This document shows, piece after piece, positions 9,135 through 21,500 of a stretch of DNA of 64,000 bases. A model generated the notes under the pieces. It did not search any database. It was given only the letters and a program-made list of their open reading frames with translations, and was not told the DNA's origin. Source of the stretch: Corynebacterium breve. Lineage in GTDB: Bacteria; Actinomycetota; Actinomycetes; Mycobacteriales; Mycobacteriaceae. A program made the translations under genes and the position numbers. Positions within the stretch are counted from its first letter, which is position 1. Each line of letters starts with the position of its first letter. The DNA lies in the NCBI RefSeq assembly GCF_030252165.1, contig NZ_CP126969.1, forward strand, positions 1,984,001-2,048,000, written 5' to 3'.

Positions 9135-9526
9135 TATGCATTCCTCATGATCGCGGGGGCTTGCTTGCGGGAGCGGCGCGCCACCACGGCAACGTCGTCA
9201 AACACTAGCGGGATCGGCGCGTGTGGCTTGTGCAGCGTGACCTCGATCGAATGCAACTGCGGGTAGCGTGCGATCGCAGTGTCCGCGATCTCAGTCACCA
9301 CGGTCTCGATGAGGTTGCGTGGTGTGCCAGCCGCGATGTCATAGGCCAGCTGGGCTAGTTCCGCGTAGTTGATGGTGAGTTCAAGATCGTCGGCAGCGGC
9401 TGCGTCGGCAAAGTCCATCCAACAAGTGATGTCGATGGTAAACGCCTGGCCGTATTCGCGTTCGTGATCTAAAACGCCGTGGTAGGAGAAGACTTCCAAG
9501 CCTTTGAGTTCGATCCGGTCAGCCAT
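9134..9526 (-). CDS. folB: Dihydroneopterin aldolase
   Basis: Cleaves dihydroneopterin to 6-hydroxymethyl-dihydropterin and glycolaldehyde. The 130 residues match the family in length, with ELKGLEVFSYHGVLDHEREYGQ at the N-terminus (catalytic region) and IEVTLHKPHAPIP near the C-terminus. The ATG follows the folP stop directly and the gene overlaps folK by one base. Confidence 0.94.
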   Translation of the reverse strand: MADRIELKGLEVFSYHGVLDHEREYGQAFTIDITCWMDFADAAAADDLELTINYAELAQLAYDIAAGTPRNLIETVVTEIADTAIARYPQLHSIEVTLHKPHAPIPLVFDDVAVVARRSRKQAPAIMRNA

Positions 9527-10378
9527 TTAGAAATCCTGTCCCTTCTCCCACGCGGCGGCAACGTCTACTGCATCGCGCGACACCGCGACCTCGTGGACTC
9601 GTACTCCCCACGCGCCGTGGGCCGCCGAAATCGCGGTGACCGCAGCAGTGGCCGGATCCGCATCGATGGGGGTGTGATCTAAGCCGCGGGCCGCACGGAT
9701 CTCGGTGAGGAAGCGTTTGCGACTTGCCCCCACCAGCACCGGCAGATCGCCCGCGATGAACTCCGGCAAAGCCTTTAGCAGCGCCCAGTTATCGGCTGCG
9801 CTCTTGGCAAAGCCCAAGCCTGGGTCCAGCACGATCTGGTCGTGCTCCACACCGGCTGTCACGGCGTTGGTAACTAGACGGTCCAAGGTTTCGTGGACGT
9901 CGCGCACCACGTCGCCGCCGTGATCGGCACTGCCTGCGGCGTCGCCGAACTGCACGGTGCGCCAGTGCATCAGGCACACCGGCAACGCGGTCTCTGCCAT
10001 GACCTTGTACATGTTGTCGTCGGCAAGGCCACCGGAGACGTCGTTGATCATGGCAACTCCTGCCTCAGCAGCAGCCAACGCAGTGGATGCGCGCATCGTG
10101 TCCACGCTGGTGGCGATGCCGTCGTCGGCAAGCGCTTTGATCAAAGGTGCAACGCGGGCAGCCTCCAGTTCAGGGTCGACGCGCGTGGCACCGGGGCGAG
10201 TAGACTCCGCGCCGACGTCAATCATGTCCGCGCCCTGGGCGACCAGCTCGTGGGCGTGTGCGATCGCACGATCGAGGTCGAGCCACTTGCCACCATCGGA
10301 AAACGAGTCCGCGGTCACGTTCACAATCCCCATGATCAGCGTGCGCCCCGGCACCGTTAGATCAGAAACTCGTACCAC
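9527..10378 (-). CDS. folP: Dihydropteroate synthase
   Basis: Joins p-aminobenzoate to the pterin pyrophosphate; the sulfonamide target. The 283 residues hold the classic blocks MGIVNVTADSFSDGG, DVGAESTRPGA, MINDVSGG, DPGLGFAKSAADNW, VGASRKRFL and RVHEVAVSRDAV. The start is GTG, two bases after the folE stop, and the stop abuts folB. It is a complete, family-length enzyme. Confidence 0.96.
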   Translation of the reverse strand: MVRVSDLTVPGRTLIMGIVNVTADSFSDGGKWLDLDRAIAHAHELVAQGADMIDVGAESTRPGATRVDPELEAARVAPLIKALADDGIATSVDTMRASTALAAAEAGVAMINDVSGGLADDNMYKVMAETALPVCLMHWRTVQFGDAAGSADHGGDVVRDVHETLDRLVTNAVTAGVEHDQIVLDPGLGFAKSAADNWALLKALPEFIAGDLPVLVGASRKRFLTEIRAARGLDHTPIDADPATAAVTAISAAHGAWGVRVHEVAVSRDAVDVAAAWEKGQDF

Positions 10379-10380
10379 TA

Positions 10381-10964
10381 CTATCCCCTAATCAGGCTCA
10401 AGACCTCGGCACGCGAGGCATGGTTTTTCTTAAACCCACCGCGCACGGCAGAAGTCGTCGTCACGGCACCAGGCTTGCGAATTCCCCGCATGCCCATGCA
10501 CAGGTGCTCGCACTCGATGACCACAATCACCGACTGTGCACCCAGCTTGTCGACGAGCGCGTCCGCGATCTGACTGGTCAATCGTTCCTGCACCTGCGGC
10601 CGCTTAGCGTACATATCGGCCAGACGGGCGAGCTTGGACAGGCCGGTGACGTGGCCGTCTTTGCCAGGGATGTAGCCGATGTGCGCCTTGCCGAAAAACG
10701 GTACAAGGTGGTGCTCGCAAGTGGAGTAGATCGGGATGTCGCGCACAAGGACAAGCTCCTGGTGGTTCTCCGCAAAGGTCCGCTCCAAGACTTCGGTTGG
10801 GTCGGTATGCAGACCTGCGAAGATCTCCTTGTACGCACGCGCAACCCGAGACGGGGTGTCCTTCAAGCCCTCGCGATCAGGGTCCTCGCCGACTGCAATC
10901 AACAGTTCACGAACCGCCGCTTCCGCCCGCTCTTGGTCAAAATTGTCAGGGCCTGGTTCGGTCA

Positions 10965-10965
<1 letters not shown>
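10381..10965 (-). CDS. folE: GTP cyclohydrolase I
   Basis: Converts GTP to dihydroneopterin triphosphate, the first step of folate synthesis. The 194 residues include the zinc and active-site motifs [20 protein letters not shown] (about residues 82-101), [18 protein letters not shown] and [17 protein letters not shown]. It starts one base inside the end of ftsH, so ftsH and the folate genes are likely one transcript. Confidence 0.96.
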
Positions 10966-13478
<2,513 letters not shown>

Positions 13479-13585
13479 GAATGACTTGCGAAAAGTACGG
13501 ACTTTCCGGGCTAAACCTTTCGTTGGATTACGTCACCGTATGTAACGCCTGATTGGTCGAAAACGTTCCCAGGCAGCTACGTGAA

Positions 13586-14185
13586 TTAGTCTTCAGACGA
13601 GTACACGCGCGGGTGCAAGGTGCCCACGTATGGCAGGTCACGATAGCGCTCCGCGTAGTCCAGGCCGTAGCCGATGACGAACTCGTTCGGGATGTCGAAG
13701 CCGACCTCCATAATGTCGACCTCTGCGGTTTGCACCTCGGGCTTGCGCAAAAGGGTCACCACGTTGAGGCTCTTCGGGTTGCGTCCTTCGAGGTTGCGCA
13801 TCAACCAGCTCAACGTCAGACCGGAGTCGATAATGTCTTCGACGATAAGCACGTCGCGGCCCTGAATTTCCTTGTCTAGGTCCTTCAGGATGCGCACAAC
13901 GCCGGAAGAAGTTGTCGAGTTTCCATACGACGACACCGCCATGAACTCCATCTCCGCCGGGATCGTCAGCGCGCGAGCAAAATCGGTGAGGAAGAAAACA
14001 GCGCCCTTGAGCACGCAAACCAGGATGAGCGATTCGTCTGCATCCTTGTACTTCTCGGAGACCATGTCTGCCAGCTCCTGGATACGTTCCGCGAGTTTGT
14101 CCTCGGGGATCAGGATGGCTTCAATGTCTTCGCCGTAACGGTTCGCGGGAACGTTGAAATCTTTGTGATCATATAGAGCGGTCAT
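13586..14185 (-). CDS. hpt: Hypoxanthine phosphoribosyltransferase
   Basis: Salvages hypoxanthine or guanine with PRPP to IMP or GMP. The ATG at 14185 gives 199 residues beginning [10 protein letters not shown]; an upstream in-frame ATG at 14239 is rejected because it adds unrelated residues. The PRPP-binding loop [17 protein letters not shown] lies near residue 117, with the flexible-loop SSYGNST region before it and the base-contact [19 protein letters not shown] near the C-terminus. It precedes ftsH on the same strand by about 107 bases. Confidence 0.95.
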   Translation of the reverse strand: MTALYDHKDFNVPANRYGEDIEAILIPEDKLAERIQELADMVSEKYKDADESLILVCVLKGAVFFLTDFARALTIPAEMEFMAVSSYGNSTTSSGVVRILKDLDKEIQGRDVLIVEDIIDSGLTLSWLMRNLEGRNPKSLNVVTLLRKPEVQTAEVDIMEVGFDIPNEFVIGYGLDYAERYRDLPYVGTLHPRVYSSED

Positions 14186-14302
14186 GGTGAGCTTTTCGTC
14201 TCTTTCTCTGTGACATCGCGCGGTAGTAATGAATGGCACCAGTGTAGCGCTTAAGGTGCGCTCTTCCCTAGCCAGGCCATTTCCACATCACGAACTGCAA
14301 AC

Positions 14303-14357
14303 CCCGAACGCCCTGGATAGCCTCCTCGCCGCTCCTCCCCCATCCGGCGCGTTCGGG
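14303..14357. repeat. Palindromic intergenic repeat, family 1, degenerate copy
   Basis: CCCGAACGCCCTGGAT (14303-14318) and CATCCGGCGCGTTCGGG (14341-14357) form an imperfect stem and match the arms of the 84-nt repeats at 40122 and 41185. It lies between tilS and hpt and ends just before the tilS stop, where it may also fold as a weak terminator or processing site. Confidence 0.6.
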
Positions 14358-14359
14358 TT

Positions 14360-15259
14360 TTACCGTTCGGGTTCTGGCTCGGCCACGAGCTGCCCCGCAC
14401 GGCGCACCACCACGATTCCCCCACCCACGTGTACAGGTCCCTGCCCGTGCCAGTCTGTACACAGCGCCGCAATTCCGCTTATCGACGACCCACTCGCCCC
14501 CACACCCAGCCCATTCAGCCAGGCCACGATGCTGCGATTGCGCACCGCCGGGTGCATCGCCGCGAGCTCCGCACAGTCGCTTGTCGACGACACCCGCGCG
14601 CCAAAGTAGTCCTGATCTGCGACGATGCGACCCGCCGCGTGCGCCAAAGGATCAACGACATCGCCCCCGAGCACATCACCAAGCAGGGGGAGGACTTCAT
14701 TGCGGATGCGGACTCGTCGATAAGCCGCGTCGTTGTTCATCGGGTCCTGCCACGGCGAAAGGCCCAGTTCAGCGCAGGCGGCGACGGTATCGGCGCGGCG
14801 CAGGTCGAGGAAAGGGCGCACCACTTGGCCATTGCGGGGAGGCATGCCGGTCGGGTTACCGCGCAAAAGGCCCAGCAGGAGTGTTTCGGCCTGGTCATCG
14901 GCGGTGTGGCCAACCCAGATGTCGCGACCGTCGGCTATGTCATGCAACGCCTGGTAGCGAGCCTCGCGGGCCTGGGCCTCCACATTGCCAGGTGCCACAG
15001 AAACGCGTGTGATGCGCGTCGAAACACCCAGCTCACGGGCCTGTGCGGCGGCACTGCGCGCGATCTCGGCGGAATCGGGCTGCAGGCCGTGGTCGACAAC
15101 AACGGCCTCAACGGGTAGCTCCTCGGCAGCGGCCGCGGCGACTAACGCCAGCGAATCAGGACCACCGGAAAGGCCAATGATTGCGGGGCGGGTCCAGGGG
15201 CGAGTCGCTCGTCGACAAGCGAGAAAGTGCGGCGAGCGACGAGGCCAAAACGGAATCAT
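14360..15259 (-). CDS. tilS: tRNA(Ile)-lysidine synthase
   Basis: Modifies C34 of the AUA-reading isoleucine tRNA to lysidine. The ATG at 15259 overlaps the dacB stop by one base (TAATG) and gives 299 residues. The PP-loop ATPase motif SGGPDS is at residues 31-36, followed by DHGLQPDS, GHTADDQAETLLLGLLRG and RPFLDLRR. It is short and lacks the extra C-terminal domain of the E. coli enzyme, which is normal for actinobacteria. The coding sequence contains several copies of the window-wide motif TCGTCGAYAAGC. Confidence 0.92.
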   Translation of the reverse strand: MIPFWPRRSPHFLACRRATRPWTRPAIIGLSGGPDSLALVAAAAAEELPVEAVVVDHGLQPDSAEIARSAAAQARELGVSTRITRVSVAPGNVEAQAREARYQALHDIADGRDIWVGHTADDQAETLLLGLLRGNPTGMPPRNGQVVRPFLDLRRADTVAACAELGLSPWQDPMNNDAAYRRVRIRNEVLPLLGDVLGGDVVDPLAHAAGRIVADQDYFGARVSSTSDCAELAAMHPAVRNRSIVAWLNGLGVGASGSSISGIAALCTDWHGQGPVHVGGGIVVVRRAGQLVAEPEPER

Positions 15260-16518
15260 TAGAAATCGCGCAATGCCGAGGCCAAGGTGTCCATCGCACG
15301 GCGGGCACCATTGATGTCGGCATCGTTGGCTAGGAATGCGAAAGTGTAGACGTTGCCACGGTCGGAAGTCACGGTGCCGACGAGGGCATTGACCCCGGTG
15401 AGCGTGCCGGTCTTCGCGCGGACCCACCCCTTGCCGCCCAGGTCACCATAGCGGGTGGTCAGGGTGCCTTCGCCGCCAGCGACGGGCAAGGTGGCCAGCA
15501 GGGGGCGCAGCTCATCTTCGGTGGTGGCGCGGACGAGAATGTCGTCGAGGAGCTGCGGGGTGATCAGGTTGTCCGTGGAAAGACCGGAGTTGTCGGACAG
15601 GGTAACCCCGGTGAGGTCGAAGCCTTCCTCGGCGAGGATATCCAAGGTGGCTTGGGGAGCATCGGCGCCGCGCTGCAGGGCGACTTCGCGGCCAATCGCT
15701 TCGGCCATAACGTTGTCGGATTCCTTCATCATCTCGGCGAGTCGTTCGGCGAGTTCCGGGGACTCGACTGAAGCGATGACCTCGGCGCCTTCGGGAGCAG
15801 TGGTCGTGCCCACGGTGCCAGCTCCCAGCTGATCGGCGAGTGCTTGAGCGACGTCGGTAGCCGGGGTGTGTGAGCGTGGGACGTCTCCGGTGGTGTCGCC
15901 GATGCGGCCGCCGTGGATCATGACCGGTTCTAGTGGTGCGATGTAGCCGGCATCAATGTTATCGGGGTCCCAGCCGGGCATGATTTTGTCGCCAGACCAG
16001 ATGGACGTATCGACGAATACTGCGCTGGCGTCGCCGATTTGGGAGGCGAGATCGTCGATAGTTTCCTGGGAGAACCACACGTCACCTGCGGCTTTGATCA
16101 CCACCTCGCCGGGATTGGTGCCACGGACAACCTCGGTGGTGATGGTGTCGTCGAGGCCAAGCGTGTAGATCGCAGAAGCGGCGGTGAGCACCTTGGTAGA
16201 ACTCGCGGGGGTGAGGGGTTCGGCGGCGTGTGCGTCGAAAAGCACTTCGCCTGTGAAGCCGTCGGAGACGCGGGCGTGGAAGGTTCCGAGGGCGGGGTCG
16301 TCGGAAAGTGCCTGCAATGTGGCAGTTAGAGCGTTGCGATCGATCGGATCCGGAGTCGCCGGAACCAGCACCTGTTCGGCGGTAGGCAGCACGTAGCCAG
16401 GCTTGACCTCCAAATCGGAGAGCTGGTCATGCACCCAATAACCGGTCCCGGCAACACCGCCCACGGCGCCCAGCGCCACGACGGTTGCCACACTTGCCCA
16501 AATTTTCTTCCCACTCAT
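15259..16518 (-). CDS. dacB: D-alanyl-D-alanine carboxypeptidase/endopeptidase (PBP4 type)
   Basis: A 419-residue class C low-molecular-weight penicillin-binding protein trimming or cross-link-cutting peptidoglycan outside the membrane. An N-terminal membrane anchor or signal helix (about residues 6-27) is followed by the active-site triad motifs: SSTK near residue 107, SDN near 268 and KTGTLTG near 370. The spacing fits the PBP4 family with its inserted domain. It is translationally coupled to tilS and divergent from ppa. Confidence 0.93.
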   Translation of the reverse strand: MSGKKIWASVATVVALGAVGGVAGTGYWVHDQLSDLEVKPGYVLPTAEQVLVPATPDPIDRNALTATLQALSDDPALGTFHARVSDGFTGEVLFDAHAAEPLTPASSTKVLTAASAIYTLGLDDTITTEVVRGTNPGEVVIKAAGDVWFSQETIDDLASQIGDASAVFVDTSIWSGDKIMPGWDPDNIDAGYIAPLEPVMIHGGRIGDTTGDVPRSHTPATDVAQALADQLGAGTVGTTTAPEGAEVIASVESPELAERLAEMMKESDNVMAEAIGREVALQRGADAPQATLDILAEEGFDLTGVTLSDNSGLSTDNLITPQLLDDILVRATTEDELRPLLATLPVAGGEGTLTTRYGDLGGKGWVRAKTGTLTGVNALVGTVTSDRGNVYTFAFLANDADINGARRAMDTLASALRDF

Positions 16519-16603
16519 CGGCCTTTACCCTAGTCCACGGTAGAGTAGATCTTGGTTTTCATAGCCCCACTAATTGTTCCTAGCGTTAAGGAGATAGCCC
16601 ACA

Positions 16604-17131
16604 ATGGCCATCGAAGTCATCATTGAGATCCCAAAGGGTTCCCGCAACAAGTACGAAGTCGACCATGAGACCGGCCGCGTCTTCCTCGACCGCTACCTGT
16701 TCACCCCAATGGCGTACCCAGCTGACTACGGCTTCATTGAGAACACGCTGGCTGACGACGGCGATCCACTAGACGCGCTGGTCATCACCCCGGAGCCAGT
16801 GTTTCCTGGTGTCACTGTGATTGCTCGCCCGATCGGCGTTTTCAAGATGACCGACGAGGCCGGTGGCGACGACAAGCTCCTTTGCGTTATCGACGACGTC
16901 CGTTTCGAGCGTTTCCAGGACATCGAGGACGTTGACCAGTTCACCCTCGACGAGATCGAGCACTTCTTCGTCCACTACAAGGATCTGGAGCCAGGTAAGG
17001 AAGTTTCCGGTTCCGGATGGGGCAACAAGGCTGAGGCAGAGAAGATCCTGCAGGCATCCATCGATGCTTACGGTGGCGACAACTCGCGCGACAACCTCGA
17101 AGAGGAAAAGGACGCGAAGACCGAGAACTAA
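16604..17131 (+). CDS. ppa: Inorganic pyrophosphatase
   Basis: Hydrolyses pyrophosphate to phosphate, driving biosynthetic reactions. The 175 residues include the N-terminal [23 protein letters not shown] and the metal-binding DGDPLDALV block near residue 50. An AAGGAG ribosome binding site precedes the ATG by eight bases. It is transcribed divergently from dacB, as in related genomes. Confidence 0.97.
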   Translation: MAIEVIIEIPKGSRNKYEVDHETGRVFLDRYLFTPMAYPADYGFIENTLADDGDPLDALVITPEPVFPGVTVIARPIGVFKMTDEAGGDDKLLCVIDDVRFERFQDIEDVDQFTLDEIEHFFVHYKDLEPGKEVSGSGWGNKAEAEKILQASIDAYGGDNSRDNLEEEKDAKTEN

Positions 17132-17227
17132 ACTCGCCGGCTGCTCCAGCGCACTAATTTTCTCAGGCGAAAGCCCTGGGAAATACTGGTGCGTTTTTGC
17201 ATTGCGCAAAAGCGTGCCGCTGGTGGT

Positions 17228-17304
17228 ACGGGTTTGCGGAAGGTCGCGTCGGGCACCTTCTGCAAACCCGTCTGGTTTTCCAGACGCTTTTGTAGAAGGT
17301 GCCC
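17228..17304. repeat. Palindromic intergenic repeat, family 2, copy 2, with alternative hairpins
   Basis: GGGCACCTTCT (17251-17261) pairs with AGAAGGTGCCC (17294-17304) around the CGTCTGG-TTTT-CCAGACG stem. Alternatively, ACGGGTTTGCGGAAGG (17228-17243) pairs with CCTTCTGCAAACCCGT (17256-17271). The two folds exclude each other. It lies between convergent ppa and the next minus-strand gene, so it may terminate either transcript. Confidence 0.75.
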
Positions 17305-17308
17305 GTCG

Positions 17309-17695
17309 CTACACTTTCGGCGCCACTACGAGCGATGCAATCAACCCAACAAGCAGCAACCACACGCCAAGAGCAAAAACGACGATCAACACCGGCTGAC
17401 CGGGAGACATGATCAGTCCACCGACGCCGACAACGCAGCCGACCACGCCGAGCCACAAAATTACTTTCGGAATCACCCGCGCGGGGAGGCCGAGGATCCA
17501 TGCGACGGTCATGATGATGGCGATGGGGGCTGTGAGCGAGGCGATCGTCGCTAAGCTTCCGCCGATGACGGCTGGGATCTGGAGATAAAGTAGCAGCGCT
17601 GCCAGGGCACCGAAGAGGATGACGACGGTCCAAAGTCGCCAAGTAATGGCGCCGGTCGCGGATCGTGGGTGATTTTGGTTCACGTTGCTCAACAC
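17309..17695 (-). CDS. Small four-helix membrane protein
   Basis: A protein of about 128 residues with four closely spaced hydrophobic helices, short loops and no motif I recognise. The GTG at 17695 (sequence VLSNVNQNHPR) is preferred; the frame is open to an ATG at 17740, but that would overlap the rhodanese promoter and start on the other strand. No family is assigned and no function is proposed. Confidence 0.55.
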   Translation of the reverse strand: MLSNVNQNHPRSATGAITWRLWTVVILFGALAALLLYLQIPAVIGGSLATIASLTAPIAIIMTVAWILGLPARVIPKVILWLGVVGCVVGVGGLIMSPGQPVLIVVFALGVWLLLVGLIASLVVAPKV

Positions 17696-17727
17696 TACTG
17701 CCTCGAGTTCGGTATAAATTGGGCACC

Positions 17728-18024
17728 ATGAAAGAAGCACACGTAAACGACGTGCCCGAGGGCGCGCAATTCATCGATGTCCGCGAACCAGACGAGTATG
17801 CCGAAGCCCACGCCAAGGGCACGGTCAACCTGCCGCTAAGCCAATTTGTGCAGCTGTGCGATCAGATCAATCCAGATGAGCCGGCGTATATCATTTGCCG
17901 CTCCGGAGGTCGCAGCGCGCAAGCGATCGAGTACATGGAGCAATCACGCGGCTGGGACAACGGCATCAATGTCCTTGGCGGCACCAACGAGTGGATTGAG
18001 CAGCAGCTTCCATTGGGTGACTAA
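17728..18024 (+). CDS. Rhodanese-like domain protein
   Basis: A 98-residue single-domain rhodanese, probably a sulfurtransferase or persulfide carrier in the cytoplasm. It shows FIDVREPDEYAEAH near residue 16 and the active-site loop CRSGGRS near residue 59, with the catalytic cysteine present. The ATG at 17728 matches the family start; an upstream ATG at 17665 is out of keeping. It is divergent from the small membrane protein and upstream of the MarR gene. Confidence 0.88.
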   Translation: MKEAHVNDVPEGAQFIDVREPDEYAEAHAKGTVNLPLSQFVQLCDQINPDEPAYIICRSGGRSAQAIEYMEQSRGWDNGINVLGGTNEWIEQQLPLGD

Positions 18025-18080
18025 TTTGCTTTCTTAAATTGATGGGCGCGAGCCAATCATTTTACAAAGTAATAATCGCG

Positions 18081-18095
18081 ATCTACCATGTAGAT
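18081..18095. promoter_or_regulatory. Inverted repeat abutting the MarR start codon (candidate operator)
   Basis: ATCTAC-CAT-GTAGAT is a perfect 6-bp inverted repeat ending at the base before the MarR ATG (18096). A TAATAAT -10-like box sits at 18070-18076. The placement fits autoregulation by the MarR protein it precedes; this is inference. Confidence 0.5.
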
Positions 18096-18539
18096 ATGTC
18101 ATCACCAATTAACCTGCCTGCAGCATTGGTCTCGTCGCCGTCGTTCCAAATTGAACGCGTGCGCCGTCGCACCCGCGACGAGGTCGAAGCCACCCTCGGC
18201 AGCCGAGGCACCACCATGCGCGAGTTTTGGGTCCTGACCTGCATCGTTGAAGAGAACGCTGCGAGCCAGACCCACCTTTCGGAAACGCTTGCCGTTGACG
18301 CCTCCGACATGGTGCGCCTCATCGATTCCCTAGAAAAGCACGGCTGGGCCGCCCGCGAGCGCGACCCCAAAGACCGCCGCCGTCAGATCATCGCCCCAAC
18401 CAAGAAGGGCATCAAGGCCCAGGCCGAACTGGCTGCACTTGTCACGGCCGCCGAGGACCGTGCCCTCGACGCGACGACCACGAAGCAGCTCAAGCACCTA
18501 CGCAAGTTGACTCAGGCCATCTTGCAGGAGGAGGGATAG
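18096..18539 (+). CDS. MarR-family transcriptional regulator
   Basis: A 147-residue winged-helix regulator. The recognition region HLSETLAVDASDMVRLIDSLEKHGW is followed by the wing ARERDPKDRRRQIIAPTKKG, the standard MarR pattern. The start at 18096 removes leader residues encoded by the operator-like palindrome. Its stop is 2 bases before the NRPS-like gene, so it is the likely local regulator of that gene; its ligand is unknown. Confidence 0.85.
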   Translation: MSSPINLPAALVSSPSFQIERVRRRTRDEVEATLGSRGTTMREFWVLTCIVEENAASQTHLSETLAVDASDMVRLIDSLEKHGWAARERDPKDRRRQIIAPTKKGIKAQAELAALVTAAEDRALDATTTKQLKHLRKLTQAILQEEG

Positions 18540-18541
18540 GC

Positions 18542-21500
18542 TTGCAGCAGTTTCTCGCAGCGAACCGTGCTCCTGCTCCCCGTACACTGATCGACGTTCT
18601 CGAAGACACCGCCGCGACCTACCCGGAAGCGGCGGCTATTGATGACGGCGACGTCATCACATACTCCGAACTCATCGAAGACATTCACGCCTGGGCCGAC
18701 GAACTTCACCGCAATGGCATCCGTCGCGGCGATCGCATCGGCATCCGGATGACCTCGGGCACCCGCGAACTCTACACCGCGATCCTGGCAACTCTCTACG
18801 CCGGCGCAGCGTACGTCCCCGTCGATGCTGACGATCCCGACGAGCGCGCCGAGTTAGTCTTCTCCGAGGCAGGTATCAACGGCCTCTTCGAAGACGGCGG
18901 GTTCCGCATGCTCACACCAGAGCGCGACGGCGACACCAGCAAGCCATCGCTTGACGACGACGCCTGGATCATCTTCACCTCCGGCTCCACCGGCACCCCG
19001 AAGGGTGTCGCGGTATCGCACCGTTCGGCGGCAGCATTCGTGGATGCCGAGGCGCGCATCTTCTGCGCCGACTATCCGCTTGGCCCAGAGGACCGCGTTC
19101 TTGCTGGTCTGTCGGTTGCTTTCGACGCAAGTTGTGAAGAAATGTGGCTGGCATGGCGAAGTGGCGCGTGTCTGGTTCCGGCGCCGCGTTCGCTCGTGCG
19201 CTCTGGCCAGGACTTGGGCCCGTGGCTGATCCGCCGCGACATCACTGTGGTGTCTACCGTCCCTACCCTTGCAGGCCTGTGGCCTGCGGAAGCACTGGAC
19301 CATGTGCGCCTGCTGATCGTAGGCGGCGAGGCATGTTCGGCTGAACTTGTGGATCGCCTTGCCACCCCGGACCGCGAGATGTGGAACACCTACGGACCGA
19401 CAGAAGCCACGGTGGTTGCTTGTGCAACACAGCTTTTCCCAGGCCAAGAGGTCGGAATCGGCCTACCGCTGGATGGGTGGGACCTGGTTGTCGTCGATAA
19501 GCAAGAGCAGCCTGTTGCAATAGGCGAGGTTGGCGAGCTGATCATCGGCGGCGTGGGCCTGGCGCGTTACCTTGATCCGGCGAAGGACGCGGAGAAGTAC
19601 GCGGCGTGGGGCGATTGGCCTCGCGCGTACCGTTCCGGCGATCACGTGCGTTTGGAAGAAGATGGCCTGTATTTCGTGGGCCGTGTTGATGATCAGGTGA
19701 AGATCGGTGGTCGTCGCATCGAGCTGGGCGAGGTGGATGCGAATGTCGCTGCCCTGCCGAACGTGTATAACTCCGCGGTGGCGGTGCAAAAGACTGGCGC
19801 GGGAGATTCCGTGCTGGTGGGCTATGTTTCGCTAGACGATCCTGCGGCTGGCTTCGACCATCAAGCCGCCCACGACACTTTGGCCGAACATATGCCGGCC
19901 GCGCTCGTTCCACGCATCTGCGTGATGGACGAGCTGCCGGTAACCACCTCGGGAAAGGTGGACAAGAAGTCCCTGCCGTGGCCACTGCCTGGTGTAGGTG
20001 TCGAGGCCGAGGGCCTGACCCCTACCGAGTCCTGGCTTGCGGACATTTGGGTCGACGTGCTCGGTGTTGCAGTCAGCGACAAGGACGCGGACTTCTTCGA
20101 GCTTGGCGGCTCGTCGCTCGCGGCGGCAACGTTGGTCGCGCGCATCCGCGAGGAGGTCCCGACTGTTGCCGTGCGTGACCTCTACGACCACCCTCGACTG
20201 GAGAAGCTCGCCGAAACTGTTGATCGCATTGCAGCTGATTCGGGCATTTCGCTTGGCGACGACACCACTGCCGAACCTCGCTTGGTCAAGCCCGTTCCAC
20301 TGGCGGTTCGGTTGTGCCAAAGCCTGATCCAACTACCTGTGATGACTTTGCAAGCTGCAAGTATCGTTTCTTGGTGGCTGATCATCTCGAACATTTTGTT
20401 CATGCTCGGCCTCGAGTGGGCCGTGCACACTGACTGGGTGCTGGCCACGGTTCTCGTGGTGATCTTCGGTACTCCGCTCGGTCGTCTTCCACTGGGTGCG
20501 CTCGGCGCGCGCCTGCTCACCACCGGCATCAAGCCCGGCGAGTACCCCCGCGGCGGTAGCGTTCACCTGCGCCTCTGGGCGGCGGAGCGCTGGGCCGATG
20601 CGTCTGGTTCCCGTGCTATCTCGGGGTCAACCTGGGTGATCTCATACGCCCGCATGCTGGGCGCGAAGGTTGGCCGGGGTGTGGATCTGCACACCCTGCC
20701 GCCTGTGACGGGTCTGCTGACCATCGGCGATTACGCTGCAGTGGAGCCCGAGGTGGATCTCTCCGGTTACTGGATTGACGGCGACATTCTGCGCGTCGGC
20801 TCCATTCGGATCGATCGCGAGGCCCGCATCGGCGCCCGCTCTACCCTGCTTCCGGGTACCCACGTGGGTGAGGACGCGCACGTGGAGGCAGGCTCCACCG
20901 TGACCGGTAATAAGACCGTGAAGAAGGGGGCGCGCTGGTCCGGCTCGCCGGCGAAGAAGGTTGGCCGCTCCAAGCACCGCTTCCCTGTCGAGCACCCGCC
21001 ACGCCGTTCCATCTGGGTTCTGATCTACGGTTTGACCTCGGCGTTCCTGGGAGCTTTGCCACTGTTTGCTGCGGCGTGTGCCATCGCGACGGTGGTCTGG
21101 CTGATCGAGCTCACCGGCGGCAGCCCGTACTTGGGCGCAGTAGTCTTCGGCGCGCTGGGTGGCCTAGTCTTGTTCGCTGTTACTTTGGTAGCGATCTGGC
21201 TGGGTGTGCGCATCATGTCCATCGGCGTTAAGCCTGGTGTGACGCCTGTGCGTTCCTTGCAGGGCTGGAAGATCTGGACGATCACCCGCTTGATGGACGA
21301 TGCCCGTACCCGTCTCTTCCCCCTCTATGCCGGCGCGCTCACCCCAACGTGGTTGCGCTCCCTCGGCGCGAAAATCGGCAAGGATGCTGAGGTGTCCACT
21401 GCGGTCATGGTGCCAAAGCTAGCGGAGGTCCGTGAAGGAGCATTCCTTGCCGACGACACCATGATCGGCGGCTACGAGCTTGGCGGTGGCTGGATGATGA

